Shown here piece by piece: positions 24,923-34,342 of a DNA stretch of 64,000 nucleotides. Origin of the DNA: UBA6115 sp050952935 (lineage in GTDB: Bacteria; Bacillota; Clostridia; Christensenellales; Aristaeellaceae); contig JBMNLS010000001.1 in NCBI GenBank assembly GCA_050952935.1, positions 930,001-994,000 on the forward strand. Direction: 5' to 3'. The notes under the pieces are model-generated. The model was not told the origin of the DNA. It worked only from the letters and a program-made list of their open reading frames with translations, and did not search any database. Positions within the stretch are counted from its first letter, which is position 1. Each line of letters begins with the position of its first letter. Both the position numbers and the translations under genes were made by a program.

Positions 24923-26258
24923 GCTGAGCGTGCCCGTCACCGTCATCGGGGCGGGGCTAGCGGGCTGTGAGGCGGCCTGGCAGCTGGCCTGCCGGGGGGT
25001 TCCGGTCAGGCTTATTGACATGAAGCCGGGGGTGAAAAGCCCTGCCCACCAGTCGGATAAATTTGCCGAACTGGTGTGCAGCAATTCCCTGAAAAGTGAC
25101 CGGCTGCAAAACGCGTCGGGACTTCTGAAAGAGGAAATGCGCCGGCTGGGCTCCCTGGTCATCCAGGCGGCGGATAGCGCCCGGGTGCCCGCCGGGGGCG
25201 CTTTGGCGGTGGACCGGCATTTGTTTTCCGGCTTCATCACGGATAAACTGCGGAATCACCCTTTGGTGACCATCGAAGAAGCCCTGGTTGAAACCTTGCC
25301 TGAGGAGCCCGCCATCATCGCCACAGGGCCGTTGACCGCGGGGGGCCTGAATGATCAGATCGCGAGCCTCGCCGGCAGCCTGCATTTTTTTGACGCGGCG
25401 GCCCCCATTGTGACGGTGGAAAGCATCGACATGAGGATCGCCTTTCGCCAATCCCGCTATGGCCGGGGGGATGATTACCTCAACTGCCCGCTGAATGAGG
25501 CGGAATACCATGCCTTTATTGACGCGCTCCTAAGCGCCCAATCGGCCGATGTCCACGGCTTTGAGGAAGGGCTGCTGTTTGAAGGTTGCATGCCCATTGA
25601 GTCCATGGCCAGGCGCGGGCGCATGGCCCCGGCCTTTGGCCCGATGAAGCCGGTGGGGCTTACGGACCCGCGCACGGGAAAGATGCCCTTTGCCGTGGTA
25701 CAATTGCGCCAGGATGACGCGGCGGGGACGCTGTATAACCTGGTGGGTTTCCAGACGCGGCTGAAATTCCCCGAGCAGAAGCGGGTGTTTGGGCTGATTC
25801 CGGGGCTGGCAGAGGCCGAGTTCGCCCGGTACGGCGTGATGCACCGCAACACCTTTTTGCAAAGCCCGGGCTTTTTGGACAGCTGTTTTTCGGTGAAGGA
25901 GCGGCGGGCGCTGTATTTCGCCGGGCAGATGACCGGGGTGGAGGGCTATGTGGAAAGCGCCGCCTCGGGACTTACGGCCGGGTTGTCGCTTTACACCAGG
26001 CTGCAAGGGATGCCGGAGGCGGAATTGCCCGACACCACCGCCATGTATGCCCTGGGCCGGTATATTTCCACCGACAACCGCCATTTCCAGCCCATGAACA
26101 TCAACTTCGGCATCATGAAGCCCTTGTCCCAGCGGGTGCGGGGCAAGGAAAAGCGCTATCTGGCGCTGTCAGAGTGCGCGCTAAAGGATTTGCAACAATA
26201 CATTGCGTCCAGGCCGGAGCTGTTTATCCGGCAACAGAGGAGGATTTATGACATTTAA
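24912..26258 (+). CDS. trmFO: tRNA uracil-54 methyltransferase TrmFO (folate dependent)
   Basis: TrmFO makes the T54 of the tRNA T-loop using methylene-tetrahydrofolate and FAD. The FAD-binding motif VIGAGLAGCEAAWQLA is near residue 10, and NSLKSD and GALAVDRHLFSG are typical. I choose GTG at 24912, with GAGGAAG just upstream; an ATG at 24891 is also in frame but lacks a ribosome binding site. The start overlaps topA by 11 bases, and the end overlaps hslV by 11 bases. Confidence 0.95.
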   Translation: MKPELSVPVTVIGAGLAGCEAAWQLACRGVPVRLIDMKPGVKSPAHQSDKFAELVCSNSLKSDRLQNASGLLKEEMRRLGSLVIQAADSARVPAGGALAVDRHLFSGFITDKLRNHPLVTIEEALVETLPEEPAIIATGPLTAGGLNDQIASLAGSLHFFDAAAPIVTVESIDMRIAFRQSRYGRGDDYLNCPLNEAEYHAFIDALLSAQSADVHGFEEGLLFEGCMPIESMARRGRMAPAFGPMKPVGLTDPRTGKMPFAVVQLRQDDAAGTLYNLVGFQTRLKFPEQKRVFGLIPGLAEAEFARYGVMHRNTFLQSPGFLDSCFSVKERRALYFAGQMTGVEGYVESAASGLTAGLSLYTRLQGMPEAELPDTTAMYALGRYISTDNRHFQPMNINFGIMKPLSQRVRGKEKRYLALSECALKDLQQYIASRPELFIRQQRRIYDI

Positions 26259-26781
26259 AGGAACGACCATCTGCGCGGTCAAGCGGGACGGGCATGTGGC
26301 CATCGCAGGCGACGGTCAGGTGACGATGGGGGAAAACACCATTTTCAAAAGCACCGCCAAAAAGGTGCGCCGCATCTATAACGATCAGGTGGTGATCGGC
26401 TTTGCGGGTTCGGTGGCTGACGCCTTCACCCTAAGCGACCGCTTTGAGGAAAAGCTGCAGCAATCAGGCGGCAACCTGGAGCGGGCTGCCGTCAACCTGG
26501 CCCAGGAGTGGCGGGGGGATAAGGCGCTTCGCCAGCTTCAGGCCCTGATGATCGCCGCCAATGACAGCCAGATGCTGATGATTTCAGGCACCGGGGAAGT
26601 GATCGACCCGGATGACGGGGTCTGCGCCATTGGCTCGGGCGGGAACTATGCGCTGGCCGCCGCCAGGGCGCTGGTGCAAAACACCCAGCTGTCCGCCCGG
26701 GAAATCGCGGAGAAGGCGCTGCGCATCGCCGCGTCCATCTGTGTGTTCACCAACGACAACATCACCGTGGAGGATGTATGA
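26248..26781 (+). CDS. hslV: ATP-dependent protease HslV (ClpQ), proteolytic subunit
   Basis: HslV forms the threonine-protease chamber that works with HslU. The N-terminus MTFKGTTICAVKRDG places the catalytic Thr at residue 6 after trimming, as in most bacteria. GDGQVTMG and GFAGSVADAF are family motifs. AGGAGGATTT precedes the ATG at 26248, giving 177 residues. An in-frame ATG at 26203 lies deep inside trmFO. Its end overlaps hslU by 4 bases. Confidence 0.96.
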   Translation: MTFKGTTICAVKRDGHVAIAGDGQVTMGENTIFKSTAKKVRRIYNDQVVIGFAGSVADAFTLSDRFEEKLQQSGGNLERAAVNLAQEWRGDKALRQLQALMIAANDSQMLMISGTGEVIDPDDGVCAIGSGGNYALAAARALVQNTQLSAREIAEKALRIAASICVFTNDNITVEDV

Positions 26782-28148
26782 ATAACAAAGCGCTGACCCC
26801 GCGGGAAACCGTGCGGGAGCTGGATCGCTATATCATCGGCCAGCAGGAGGCCAAGCGCCAGGTGGCCATCGCGCTGCGCAACCGCTACCGCCGCGCCCGG
26901 GTGGAGGAACCCCTGCGGGATGAGATTTTTCCCAAGAACATCCTGATGATCGGCCCCACCGGCGTGGGGAAGACTGAGATCGCCAGGCGCCTGGCCAAGC
27001 TGGTCAACGCCCCTTTTGTGAAGGTGGAGGCCACCAAATTCACCGAGGTGGGCTATGTGGGACGGGATGTGGAAAGCATCATCCGCGACCTGGTGGAAAA
27101 CGCCATCCGCATGGTGAAGCAGGAGCATCAGGACCGGGTGCGCGCCCGGGCGGAGGTGCTGGCGGAGGACCGCTTGGTGCAGCTGATGGCGGATCCGCCC
27201 AAGCAGGCCACCAACCCCATTGATATTCTGCTGCGGGGCCGCCCCAGGGAGCCGGAGCAGTCAGAGGAGGAGCGCAGGCAGCTTTCCACCCGCCGGGGCG
27301 ATCTGCTAAGCCAGCTGCGGGCAGGGCAGCTGGAAGAGCGTGAGCTTGAGATCGAGGTGGAGGAGAGCATGCCGCAGCTGGAGGTGGGCGGCGCCGCCAT
27401 CAACATCGGCGACATGATGGGTGGCATGATGCCCAAGCGCATGAAGCTGCGCCGGGTGAAGGTGAAGGAAGCCCGCCGCATCCTGATTGAGGAAGAGGCC
27501 CAGAAGCTGATCGACATGGACGCGGTGAAGGAAGAGGCCGTGAAGCGGGCTGAGCAGGACGGCATCGTGTTCATCGATGAGATCGACAAAATCGCCGGGC
27601 GCTCCGCCGGTGGCTCCGGCCCTGATGTGTCCCGGGAGGGGGTGCAGCGGGATATTCTGCCCATCGTGGAAGGCAGCGTGGTGAACACCAAGCATGGGGC
27701 GGTGCGCACGGACTACATGCTTTTTATCGCCGCCGGCGCCTTCCATGTGGCCAAGGTGAGCGACCTGATCCCGGAATTGCAGGGGCGCTTCCCTGTGCAG
27801 GTGACGCTCAAAAGCCTGACGAAGGAGGACTTTGTGCGCATCTTAACGCAGCCTGACAACGCGCTCACGCTGCAGTACGCGGCGCTGCTGGCGGTGGACA
27901 AGGTGAACCTCAGCTTTGAGGAGGACGCCCTGGAGGCCATTGCCCAGGCCGCCTGCAACATGAACGACGCCGGGGAAAACATCGGCGCCAGGCGGCTGCA
28001 CGCGGTGTTTGAGGATTTGCTGGAGGATATTTCCTTTAACGCCGGGGGAGAGGAGATGCCCGAGGTGGATTTGGTGATCACCGGGCAGTATGTAAGGGAG
28101 CATGTGAAGGCCGCCAAGGAAAGCGACCTGCACAAATACATTCTATAA
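26778..28148 (+). CDS. hslU: ATP-dependent protease ATPase subunit HslU (ClpY)
   Basis: HslU unfolds substrates and feeds them to HslV. The AAA+ core has Walker A GPTGVGKTE near residue 58 and Walker B FIDEIDKIA near residue 262. The intermediate domain (about residues 110-240) and sensor region with PELQGRFPVQV are present, and the protein ends KYIL, the C-terminal tail that docks into HslV. Length is 456. The end overlaps the opposite-strand glycosylase gene by 6 bases. Confidence 0.97.
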   Translation: MNNKALTPRETVRELDRYIIGQQEAKRQVAIALRNRYRRARVEEPLRDEIFPKNILMIGPTGVGKTEIARRLAKLVNAPFVKVEATKFTEVGYVGRDVESIIRDLVENAIRMVKQEHQDRVRARAEVLAEDRLVQLMADPPKQATNPIDILLRGRPREPEQSEEERRQLSTRRGDLLSQLRAGQLEERELEIEVEESMPQLEVGGAAINIGDMMGGMMPKRMKLRRVKVKEARRILIEEEAQKLIDMDAVKEEAVKRAEQDGIVFIDEIDKIAGRSAGGSGPDVSREGVQRDILPIVEGSVVNTKHGAVRTDYMLFIAAGAFHVAKVSDLIPELQGRFPVQVTLKSLTKEDFVRILTQPDNALTLQYAALLAVDKVNLSFEEDALEAIAQAACNMNDAGENIGARRLHAVFEDLLEDISFNAGGEEMPEVDLVITGQYVREHVKAAKESDLHKYIL

Positions 28149-28628
28149 ATAATCCCTGATGGCGCCCCAGGCCTGGATCAACTGGGGCAGACGCCAGGCC
28201 GCGTTGGCGGCGCTGGTGGAGGGCATCGCAAGGGCCGGGATATCCGGTTTGGGCGATGCTTTTTGATGGTAGAGCCTGGCGGCCATCCCGCCATTCAGGA
28301 AGATGGCCTGAATATTGGTGCCGGCAATGCTGTTGGCGATGGGGTTCACCGCCGCGTTTTTGATGGAGCCGTCGCTTGAGCCGGTGATGTCACAGCTGGC
28401 GATCACATCCCACAGCGCGACGTGGCGCTCTGTCAGCAGGCGCTGTTTGCCGTTTGTATCAGTGGGCGTTTCTACCTCAAACAGCGCCGACAGCATCTGC
28501 CAGAACCGGTTTTGCGGGTGCCCGTAATAAAACCCCTCCGCCCGGGAGCGCACCGAGGGGAAGGAGCCCAGGATCAGCACCAGGCTGTCCGGGCGCATGA
28601 AGGGCGGGAAGGGGTGGACGAGGGGCAT
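28143..28628 (-). CDS. DNA-deoxyinosine (hypoxanthine-DNA) glycosylase, UDG superfamily
   Basis: The family removes hypoxanthine made by adenine deamination in DNA. The N-terminal LGSFPSVRSR with FYYGHPQNRFW (about residues 20-48) and the C-terminal PSTSAANA are the marks of this uracil-glycosylase-like family. I choose the ATG at 28628, after AAAGGTGAG; a GTG at 28637 is in frame but overlaps that site. The length is 161. It is divergent from secA and converges on hslU. Confidence 0.87.
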   Translation of the reverse strand: MPLVHPFPPFMRPDSLVLILGSFPSVRSRAEGFYYGHPQNRFWQMLSALFEVETPTDTNGKQRLLTERHVALWDVIASCDITGSSDGSIKNAAVNPIANSIAGTNIQAIFLNGGMAARLYHQKASPKPDIPALAMPSTSAANAAWRLPQLIQAWGAIRDYL

Positions 28629-28656
28629 GACGCTCACCTTTCATCAGATTTTGCAT

Positions 28657-28685
28657 ATTATAACCTTTCAGGCTTTGCCGGGCAA
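28657..28685 (-). promoter_or_regulatory. Promoter of the deoxyinosine glycosylase gene
   Basis: On the minus strand TTGCCC (28685-28680) and TATAAT (28662-28657) are 17 bases apart. It stands back to back with the secA promoter. Confidence 0.7.
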
Positions 28686-28689
28686 TTTC

Positions 28690-28718
28690 TTGCTCGCCGG
28701 GTATGCCCATGGTATAAT
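28690..28718 (+). promoter_or_regulatory. secA promoter
   Basis: TTGCTC (28690-28695) and TATAAT (28713-28718) have a 17-base spacer, and TGG before the -10 gives an extended -10 look. The secA start is 29 bases further on. Confidence 0.7.
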
Positions 28719-28746
28719 TCATCAGGCTACTGCCAAAGGAGACTTT

Positions 28747-31455
28747 ATGTTTAAGAAGTTGAAGGAAGCCCTGGGAATGGGCGCGGAAGCCCAGCTGCGG
28801 CCCCTGCGCAAGCAGGCGGACGCCATTGAACAGCTGGAGCCGACCTATGAAAAGATGACCGATACGCAGCTGCGCGAACAGACAGCGCTGCTGAAAGACC
28901 GCTATGCCCAGGGGGAGACCCTGGACGATCTGCTGCCGGAGGCTTTTGCCGTGGTCAGGGAGGCGGCTAAGCGGACGCTGGGCCTCAGGCCCTTTTATGT
29001 GCAGCTGATCGGCGGCATTGTGCTTCATCAGGGCCGTATCGCGGAGATGAAAACCGGCGAAGGCAAGACCCTCACCGCCTGCCTGCCGGCCTACCTCAAC
29101 GCCCTTGCCGGCAAGGGCGTTCACATCGTCACCGTCAACGACTACCTGGCCAAGTTCCAGGGGGAGGACATGGGCAAGCTCTTCCGCTTCCTGGGGATGG
29201 CGGTGGGCGTGATCATCCACGACCTGGACAATGAGGAGCGCAGGCAGGCCTATGCCTGCGACATCACCTACGGCACCAACAACGAGATGGGCTTTGACTA
29301 CCTGCGGGACAACATGGTGATCTACGAAAAAGACCGGGTGCAGCGGGGCCATGCCTATGCCATTGTGGACGAGGTGGACTCCATCCTCATTGATGAGGCG
29401 AGAACGCCGCTGATCATTTCCGGCCAGGGGGAAAAATCAACCGACCTGTATGAGAAGGCGGACCGCTTTGTGAAGCGCCTGAGGGCTGAGAGCGACTACA
29501 CGGTGGAGGAGAAGGACAGGGCCGTGCTTTTCACCGAGGAGGGCACGAAGAAGGCGGAGCAGGCATTTGGCATTGAGAACCTGTCTGACCCTGAGAACAA
29601 CGAGCTGAACCACCACCTGATTCAGGCGCTGAAGGCCAACGCGCTGTTTAAGCGGGATGTGGACTATGTGGTGCAAAACGGCGAGGTGGTGATTGTGGAC
29701 GAGTTCACCGGGCGCTTGATGGTGGGCCGCCGCTATTCCGACGGGCTGCACCAGGCCATTGAGGCCAAAGAAGGCGTTCAGGTGGAGCGGGAGAGCAAGA
29801 CCCTGGCCACCATCACCTTCCAGAACTATTTCCGCATGTACAAAAAGCTGTCCGGCATGACGGGCACCGCCAAGACCGAGGAAGAGGAGTTTCAGGGCAT
29901 TTACGCGCTGGATGTGGTGCAGGTGCCCACCAACATGCCCATGATCCGCGAGGACCTTAACGACATGGTCTACCGGGGCAAAAAGGGCAAGTACAACGCC
30001 GTGGTGAAGGAGATTGAGGCCCGGCACAAAACCGGGCAGCCGCTTCTGGTGGGCACGATTTCAGTTGAGGTATCGGAGTTGCTCAGCGGCATGCTCAGCC
30101 GCCGGGGCGTGCCCCATGAGGTGCTCAACGCCAAGCACCACGCCCGGGAGGCTTCTATTGTGGCTCAGGCGGGGCATCTGGGGGCGGTGACCATCGCCAC
30201 CAACATGGCCGGCCGCGGCACGGATATTCTTTTGGGCGGCAACCCGGACTACCTGGCCCGGCGCACCATGCGCCAGGAGGAGGTGCCTGATGAGATCATC
30301 GAGGAAGCCTCAGGCCGCAGCGAGCTGGTGAGCGAGGAGGTGCTGGAGGCCCGGAAGCGCTACAATCAGCTCAAGGAAGAATACAAAAAGACCACCGATG
30401 TGGAGCATGACAAGGTGGTGGCCCTGGGCGGGCTGCACATCATCGGCACTGAGCGGCATGAGAGCCGCCGCATCGATAACCAGCTGCGTGGCCGCGCCGG
30501 GCGCCAGGGTGACCCGGGCTCCAGCCAGTTTTTCATCTCCCTGGAGGATGACCTGATGCGTCTGTTTGGCGGGGAGCGGATTGAGCCCCTCATCGCCAAA
30601 ATGGGCATGGATGAGGATGAGCCCCTGGCGGCGGGGATGCTCACCAAGCAGATAGAAAACGCCCAGAAGCGCATTGAAAGCCGCAACTATGAGATCCGCA
30701 AGCATGTTCTCCAGTATGACGATGTGATGAACCAGCAGCGCGAGGTGATCTACCGCCAGCGCGGCCAGGTGCTGGAGGGCGAGGACATGCATAACGCCGT
30801 CATGACCATGGCTGAGAAGCTGCTGGAGGAGGCGGTGACCCGCTTTTGCGCCGGGGAAAACAAGGACTGGGACATCCATGGCCTGGCCGACTATGTGGAG
30901 CGCCTGTGCGTCCCCTATGGGACGCTGAAAGCCAATCAGGACGCGATCCCCGGCTTTGACCAGGCGGGCCTTACCGCTTTCCTGAAAAAAACGGCGGAGG
31001 ATTTTTACGCCAGGCGGGAAGAGGACATCACGGCCCTTGGCATCGACATGCGGGAGCTGGAGCGCTCGGTGCTCTTAAGAGCGGTTGACAGCCGCTGGAT
31101 GGATCATATCGACGCCATGGATCAGCTGCGGGACGGAATTGGCCTCAGGGCCTATGCCCAGCGCAACCCGGTTAACGAGTATAAGCTGGAGAGCTACGAC
31201 ATGTTTGATGAAATGTCCAGGCTCATCCAGGAGGACACGGTGCGCCAGCTCTTCCAGCTGCGCATCCAGAAGGCGCCGGAGCGCCGCCAGGTGGCAAGGC
31301 CCATGGCTGAGGGCACCGCCACCGGCGCCGGCAGCAAGGGCGGGCAGCCGGTGGTTAAAAAGCCGGGGGAAAAGGTGGGCCGCAACAGCCCCTGCCCCTG
31401 CGGCAGCGGAAGAAAATACAAGCACTGCCACGGCAAGGCAGGGCAGGCTGAATAA
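28747..31455 (+). CDS. secA: Preprotein translocase ATPase SecA
   Basis: SecA pushes secreted proteins through SecYEG. The nucleotide-binding domain has MKTGEGKT near residue 100 and DEVDSILIDEARTPL near residue 208. Further motifs include GTNNEMGFDYLRDN and TNMAGRGTDI. The C-terminal zinc finger CPCGSGRKYKHCHG (about residues 880-893) binds SecB-like partners or lipids. The start is ATG at 28747 after AAAGGAG, giving 902 residues. Confidence 0.98.
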   Translation: MFKKLKEALGMGAEAQLRPLRKQADAIEQLEPTYEKMTDTQLREQTALLKDRYAQGETLDDLLPEAFAVVREAAKRTLGLRPFYVQLIGGIVLHQGRIAEMKTGEGKTLTACLPAYLNALAGKGVHIVTVNDYLAKFQGEDMGKLFRFLGMAVGVIIHDLDNEERRQAYACDITYGTNNEMGFDYLRDNMVIYEKDRVQRGHAYAIVDEVDSILIDEARTPLIISGQGEKSTDLYEKADRFVKRLRAESDYTVEEKDRAVLFTEEGTKKAEQAFGIENLSDPENNELNHHLIQALKANALFKRDVDYVVQNGEVVIVDEFTGRLMVGRRYSDGLHQAIEAKEGVQVERESKTLATITFQNYFRMYKKLSGMTGTAKTEEEEFQGIYALDVVQVPTNMPMIREDLNDMVYRGKKGKYNAVVKEIEARHKTGQPLLVGTISVEVSELLSGMLSRRGVPHEVLNAKHHAREASIVAQAGHLGAVTIATNMAGRGTDILLGGNPDYLARRTMRQEEVPDEIIEEASGRSELVSEEVLEARKRYNQLKEEYKKTTDVEHDKVVALGGLHIIGTERHESRRIDNQLRGRAGRQGDPGSSQFFISLEDDLMRLFGGERIEPLIAKMGMDEDEPLAAGMLTKQIENAQKRIESRNYEIRKHVLQYDDVMNQQREVIYRQRGQVLEGEDMHNAVMTMAEKLLEEAVTRFCAGENKDWDIHGLADYVERLCVPYGTLKANQDAIPGFDQAGLTAFLKKTAEDFYARREEDITALGIDMRELERSVLLRAVDSRWMDHIDAMDQLRDGIGLRAYAQRNPVNEYKLESYDMFDEMSRLIQEDTVRQLFQLRIQKAPERRQVARPMAEGTATGAGSKGGQPVVKKPGEKVGRNSPCPCGSGRKYKHCHGKAGQAE

Positions 31456-31470
31456 GGAAACGATAAACAG

Positions 31471-32571
31471 ATGATTTTACTGCTTGAAGATGTCAAACTG
31501 CGCCTGGAGGCGCTCAAAGGCCAGCTGGAGGAAATCCGGGGCGGGCTTCATATTCATGATTTGCAGCGGGAGCTGACGGAGCTGAAAGAGGAGATGGGGG
31601 CCCCCAACTTCTGGGACGACCTGGCTCGCTCCACCCAGGTGAACAAGCGCATCGCCGCCATTGAAAACAAGATCGGGCATTTCACGGAGCTGGTCAACCA
31701 CCGGGAGGATCTGGAGGTGATGGTGGAGCTGGCCCAGGAGGAGGAGGACGCGGCCACCGCCCAAGAGGCGGCGGAGCAGTTGGAGACCCTCACCGCGAAG
31801 GCGGAGGCCCTGGCGCTTGAAACCCTCATGCGGGGCGATTATGACCAGTCAAACGCCGTGCTTTCCCTCCACGCCGGGGCCGGCGGCACCGAGGCCCAGG
31901 ACTGGACGAGCATGCTGTACCGCATGTACACCCGCTACTGTGAGCGGATGGGCTTTAAGGTCACGGTGCTGGACTATCTGGAGGGGGATGAGGCGGGGGT
32001 CAAGTCCGTCACCTTTGAGGTGGATGGCGACAACGCTTATGGCTATTTGCGCGGGGAAAAGGGCGTGCACCGGCTGGTGCGCATCAGCCCCTTTGATTCC
32101 AACGCCAGGCGTCATACCTCCTTTTCCTCCCTGGATGTGGCCCCGATGCTGGAGGATGAGGGAGCGATTGAGATCAACATGGAGGAGGTGCGGGTGGATA
32201 CCTACCGCTCCACCGGCGCGGGCGGTCAGCACGTCAACAAGACGGATTCCGCCGTGCGCATGACCCATATGCCCACGGGCATCGTGGTTTCCTGCCAGAA
32301 TGAGCGCTCCCAGGTGCAAAACCGGGAGATGTGCATGCGGATGCTCAGGTCAAAGCTGCTTGAGCTCAGGGAGCGGGAGAAGGAAGAGCAGATGGCGGAG
32401 ATCAAGGGCGAGATGAAAAAGATCGAATGGGGCAGCCAGATCCGCTCCTATGTGTTCCAGCCCTATACCATGGTGAAGGATCACCGTACAGGCTTTGAAT
32501 CCGGCAACATTGATGATGTGATGAACGGCAACCTGGATGGCTTTGTCACCGCCTACTTGAAGATGCAATGA
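31471..32571 (+). CDS. prfB: Peptide chain release factor 2, without programmed frameshift
   Basis: RF2 ends translation at TGA and TAA codons. The catalytic GGQ is in STGAGGQHVNKTDSAVR (about residue 250). The whole 366-residue protein is encoded in one frame. The place where many prfB genes carry an in-frame TGA that needs a +1 shift (CTT TGA) reads GGG CTT CAT here, so that control is absent. AACGATAAACAG upstream gives no strong ribosome binding site. It overlaps the next gene by 4 bases. Confidence 0.96.
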   Translation: MILLLEDVKLRLEALKGQLEEIRGGLHIHDLQRELTELKEEMGAPNFWDDLARSTQVNKRIAAIENKIGHFTELVNHREDLEVMVELAQEEEDAATAQEAAEQLETLTAKAEALALETLMRGDYDQSNAVLSLHAGAGGTEAQDWTSMLYRMYTRYCERMGFKVTVLDYLEGDEAGVKSVTFEVDGDNAYGYLRGEKGVHRLVRISPFDSNARRHTSFSSLDVAPMLEDEGAIEINMEEVRVDTYRSTGAGGQHVNKTDSAVRMTHMPTGIVVSCQNERSQVQNREMCMRMLRSKLLELREREKEEQMAEIKGEMKKIEWGSQIRSYVFQPYTMVKDHRTGFESGNIDDVMNGNLDGFVTAYLKMQ

Positions 32572-33284
32572 GCCGGCCCGGCGCAAGGAAAGGGACCGGC
32601 TGGGCCTTGGGCTTGATGTTTTTTGTTTGCTTTCTTGGCTTTACCGCCTGGTCGTTCGCGTCGCCTGCCTGCGGGGCTGAACCCCTTGCGGCAGGCTTCG
32701 CGCGCTTCGGGGATCTGGAAAAGGCAGGGGTTTCAAGTGCGGAGCTGCCCGCCATTGCCCGGGCCATCGCCGGCTACCTGAAGGGGGAGCGCCCAAGTGC
32801 CCAGGTGAGGGTGGTGCGCCAGGGGACGGCGCAGGATGCTTTTTCCCAGCGGGAAATGGATCATATGCCCGATGTGAAACGATTAATTGATGTCGCCAGG
32901 TTTCTCTGGCGGATGGGGCTGATGGCGCTGGCTGTGATTGCGGCGGCTGCCCTGCGCGCAGCCCTCGGCAGGGATGCCGCGTACCCCAAGATCATGGGCA
33001 AAAGCCTGTTGGAAGCGGCACTGTCCTATCTCGTGCTGCTGGCGGCGCTTGTGATATGGGCGATGGCTGACTTCACCGGGCTTTTTTACCGACTGCATGA
33101 ATGCCTGTTTCCCAACGATTTCTGGCTGCTGGATCCGGAACGGCACCTGATGATCCAATTGATGCCGGAAACCTTTTTTGCGGACTATGCCCTGTTTGCC
33201 CTCAGGCGATTAGCCTGGCTGCTGCTGGTGTTTCCCTTGGCGTTTTTGCTTTTGCGCTGGCCAAACAGGAAGGCGGAGAAATGA
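32568..33284 (+). CDS. TIGR01906/DUF1461 family integral membrane protein
   Basis: This 238-residue protein has four likely membrane segments: about residues 12-32, 113-133, 147-167 and 212-230. The first is followed by a long outside loop holding the family motif REMDHMPDVKRLI. A second family motif, LFPNDFWLLDPERHLMIQLMPETFF in part, precedes the last segment. The function of the family is unknown. It overlaps prfB by 4 bases and tsaD by 4 bases, so the three are cotranscribed. Confidence 0.88.
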   Translation: MSRPGARKGTGWALGLMFFVCFLGFTAWSFASPACGAEPLAAGFARFGDLEKAGVSSAELPAIARAIAGYLKGERPSAQVRVVRQGTAQDAFSQREMDHMPDVKRLIDVARFLWRMGLMALAVIAAAALRAALGRDAAYPKIMGKSLLEAALSYLVLLAALVIWAMADFTGLFYRLHECLFPNDFWLLDPERHLMIQLMPETFFADYALFALRRLAWLLLVFPLAFLLLRWPNRKAEK

Positions 33285-34342
33285 CATATCTTGAGCGGAT
33301 GAAACAAAAGGCGCAGGCCCTGACCCAAAGGGAAAAGCTGCGTATCCTGGCGATAGAAAGCTCCTGCGATGAGACGGCGGCGGCGGTGATCAAAAACGGC
33401 CGCCGGATCCTGTCCAGTGAGGTCTATTCCCAAATCGCCATGCACATCCCTTATGGGGGCGTGGTGCCGGAAATCGCCAGCCGCTCCCATGTGGAAAAAC
33501 TGGACGCGGTGACGCTGCGGGCGCTGGAAGCGGCGGGGATGGGGCTTGAGGATATAGACGCGGTGGCCGTCACCCACGGGCCCGGCCTGGTGGGGGCGCT
33601 GCTCACCGGCCTCAGCTATGCCAAGGGGCTGGCCTATGGGCTGGATAAGCCCCTATTGGCTGTCAATCACATCGATGGCCACATCTGCGCCAATTACCTG
33701 GCCTATCCAGATTTGGAGCCGCCCTTTTTGTGCCTGGTGGTGTCAGGCGGCCACAGCCACCTGGCGGAGGTGGGGGCGGAGGGCTTTGCGCTTTTGGGCT
33801 GCACCCAGGACGACGCCGCCGGGGAAGCCTTTGACAAGGCGGCCCGGGTGCTGGGCCTGCCCTATCCCGGCGGCCCCCATCTGGATGACCTGGCGGAGCA
33901 GGGCGATCCCTTTGGCTATCCGCTGCCCCTGCCGCATCCGCCCGGGCGGTATGACTTCAGCTTTTCAGGGCTCAAGACCGCGTTTATCAACCTGGTGCAC
34001 AACCTGGAGCAAAAAGGGGCGGAGGTTAAGGCCGCCGACCTGGCAGCCAGCTTCCGCCACACAGTGGTCAGCCACCTGATTGAGCGCACCCTGCAGGCCT
34101 GCCGTGACAAGGGGTGGAATACCCTGGCGGTGGCGGGGGGCGTTTCCGCCAACCGGCTGCTCCGCCGGGAGCTGGCCGCCCGCTGTGAAGCGGAAAACAT
34201 CCGCCTGGTGGCGCCGCCCCTGTCCCTGTGCGGGGACAACGCCGCCATGATCGGCGCCGCCGCCCACAGGCAGCTGATGCGCCTGGAGGTGGCGGATTTA
34301 GATGTGAACGCTGAGCCGGGACTGAGGCTATTTGGCGTTTAA
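33281..34342 (+). CDS. tsaD: tRNA N6-threonylcarbamoyladenosine synthesis protein TsaD
   Basis: TsaD transfers threonylcarbamoyl to A37 of ANN-decoding tRNAs, with TsaB and TsaE elsewhere. The ASKHA fold starts at about residue 20 (ILAIESSCDETAAAVI). Metal-binding His residues lie in SRSHVEKL and HIDGHICANYL, and THGPGLVGALLTGLSYAKGLA in part is also typical. I chose ATG at 33281 with GGCGGAG upstream, giving 353 residues; about 18 extra basic residues precede the core. Confidence 0.96.
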   Translation: MTYLERMKQKAQALTQREKLRILAIESSCDETAAAVIKNGRRILSSEVYSQIAMHIPYGGVVPEIASRSHVEKLDAVTLRALEAAGMGLEDIDAVAVTHGPGLVGALLTGLSYAKGLAYGLDKPLLAVNHIDGHICANYLAYPDLEPPFLCLVVSGGHSHLAEVGAEGFALLGCTQDDAAGEAFDKAARVLGLPYPGGPHLDDLAEQGDPFGYPLPLPHPPGRYDFSFSGLKTAFINLVHNLEQKGAEVKAADLAASFRHTVVSHLIERTLQACRDKGWNTLAVAGGVSANRLLRRELAARCEAENIRLVAPPLSLCGDNAAMIGAAAHRQLMRLEVADLDVNAEPGLRLFGV

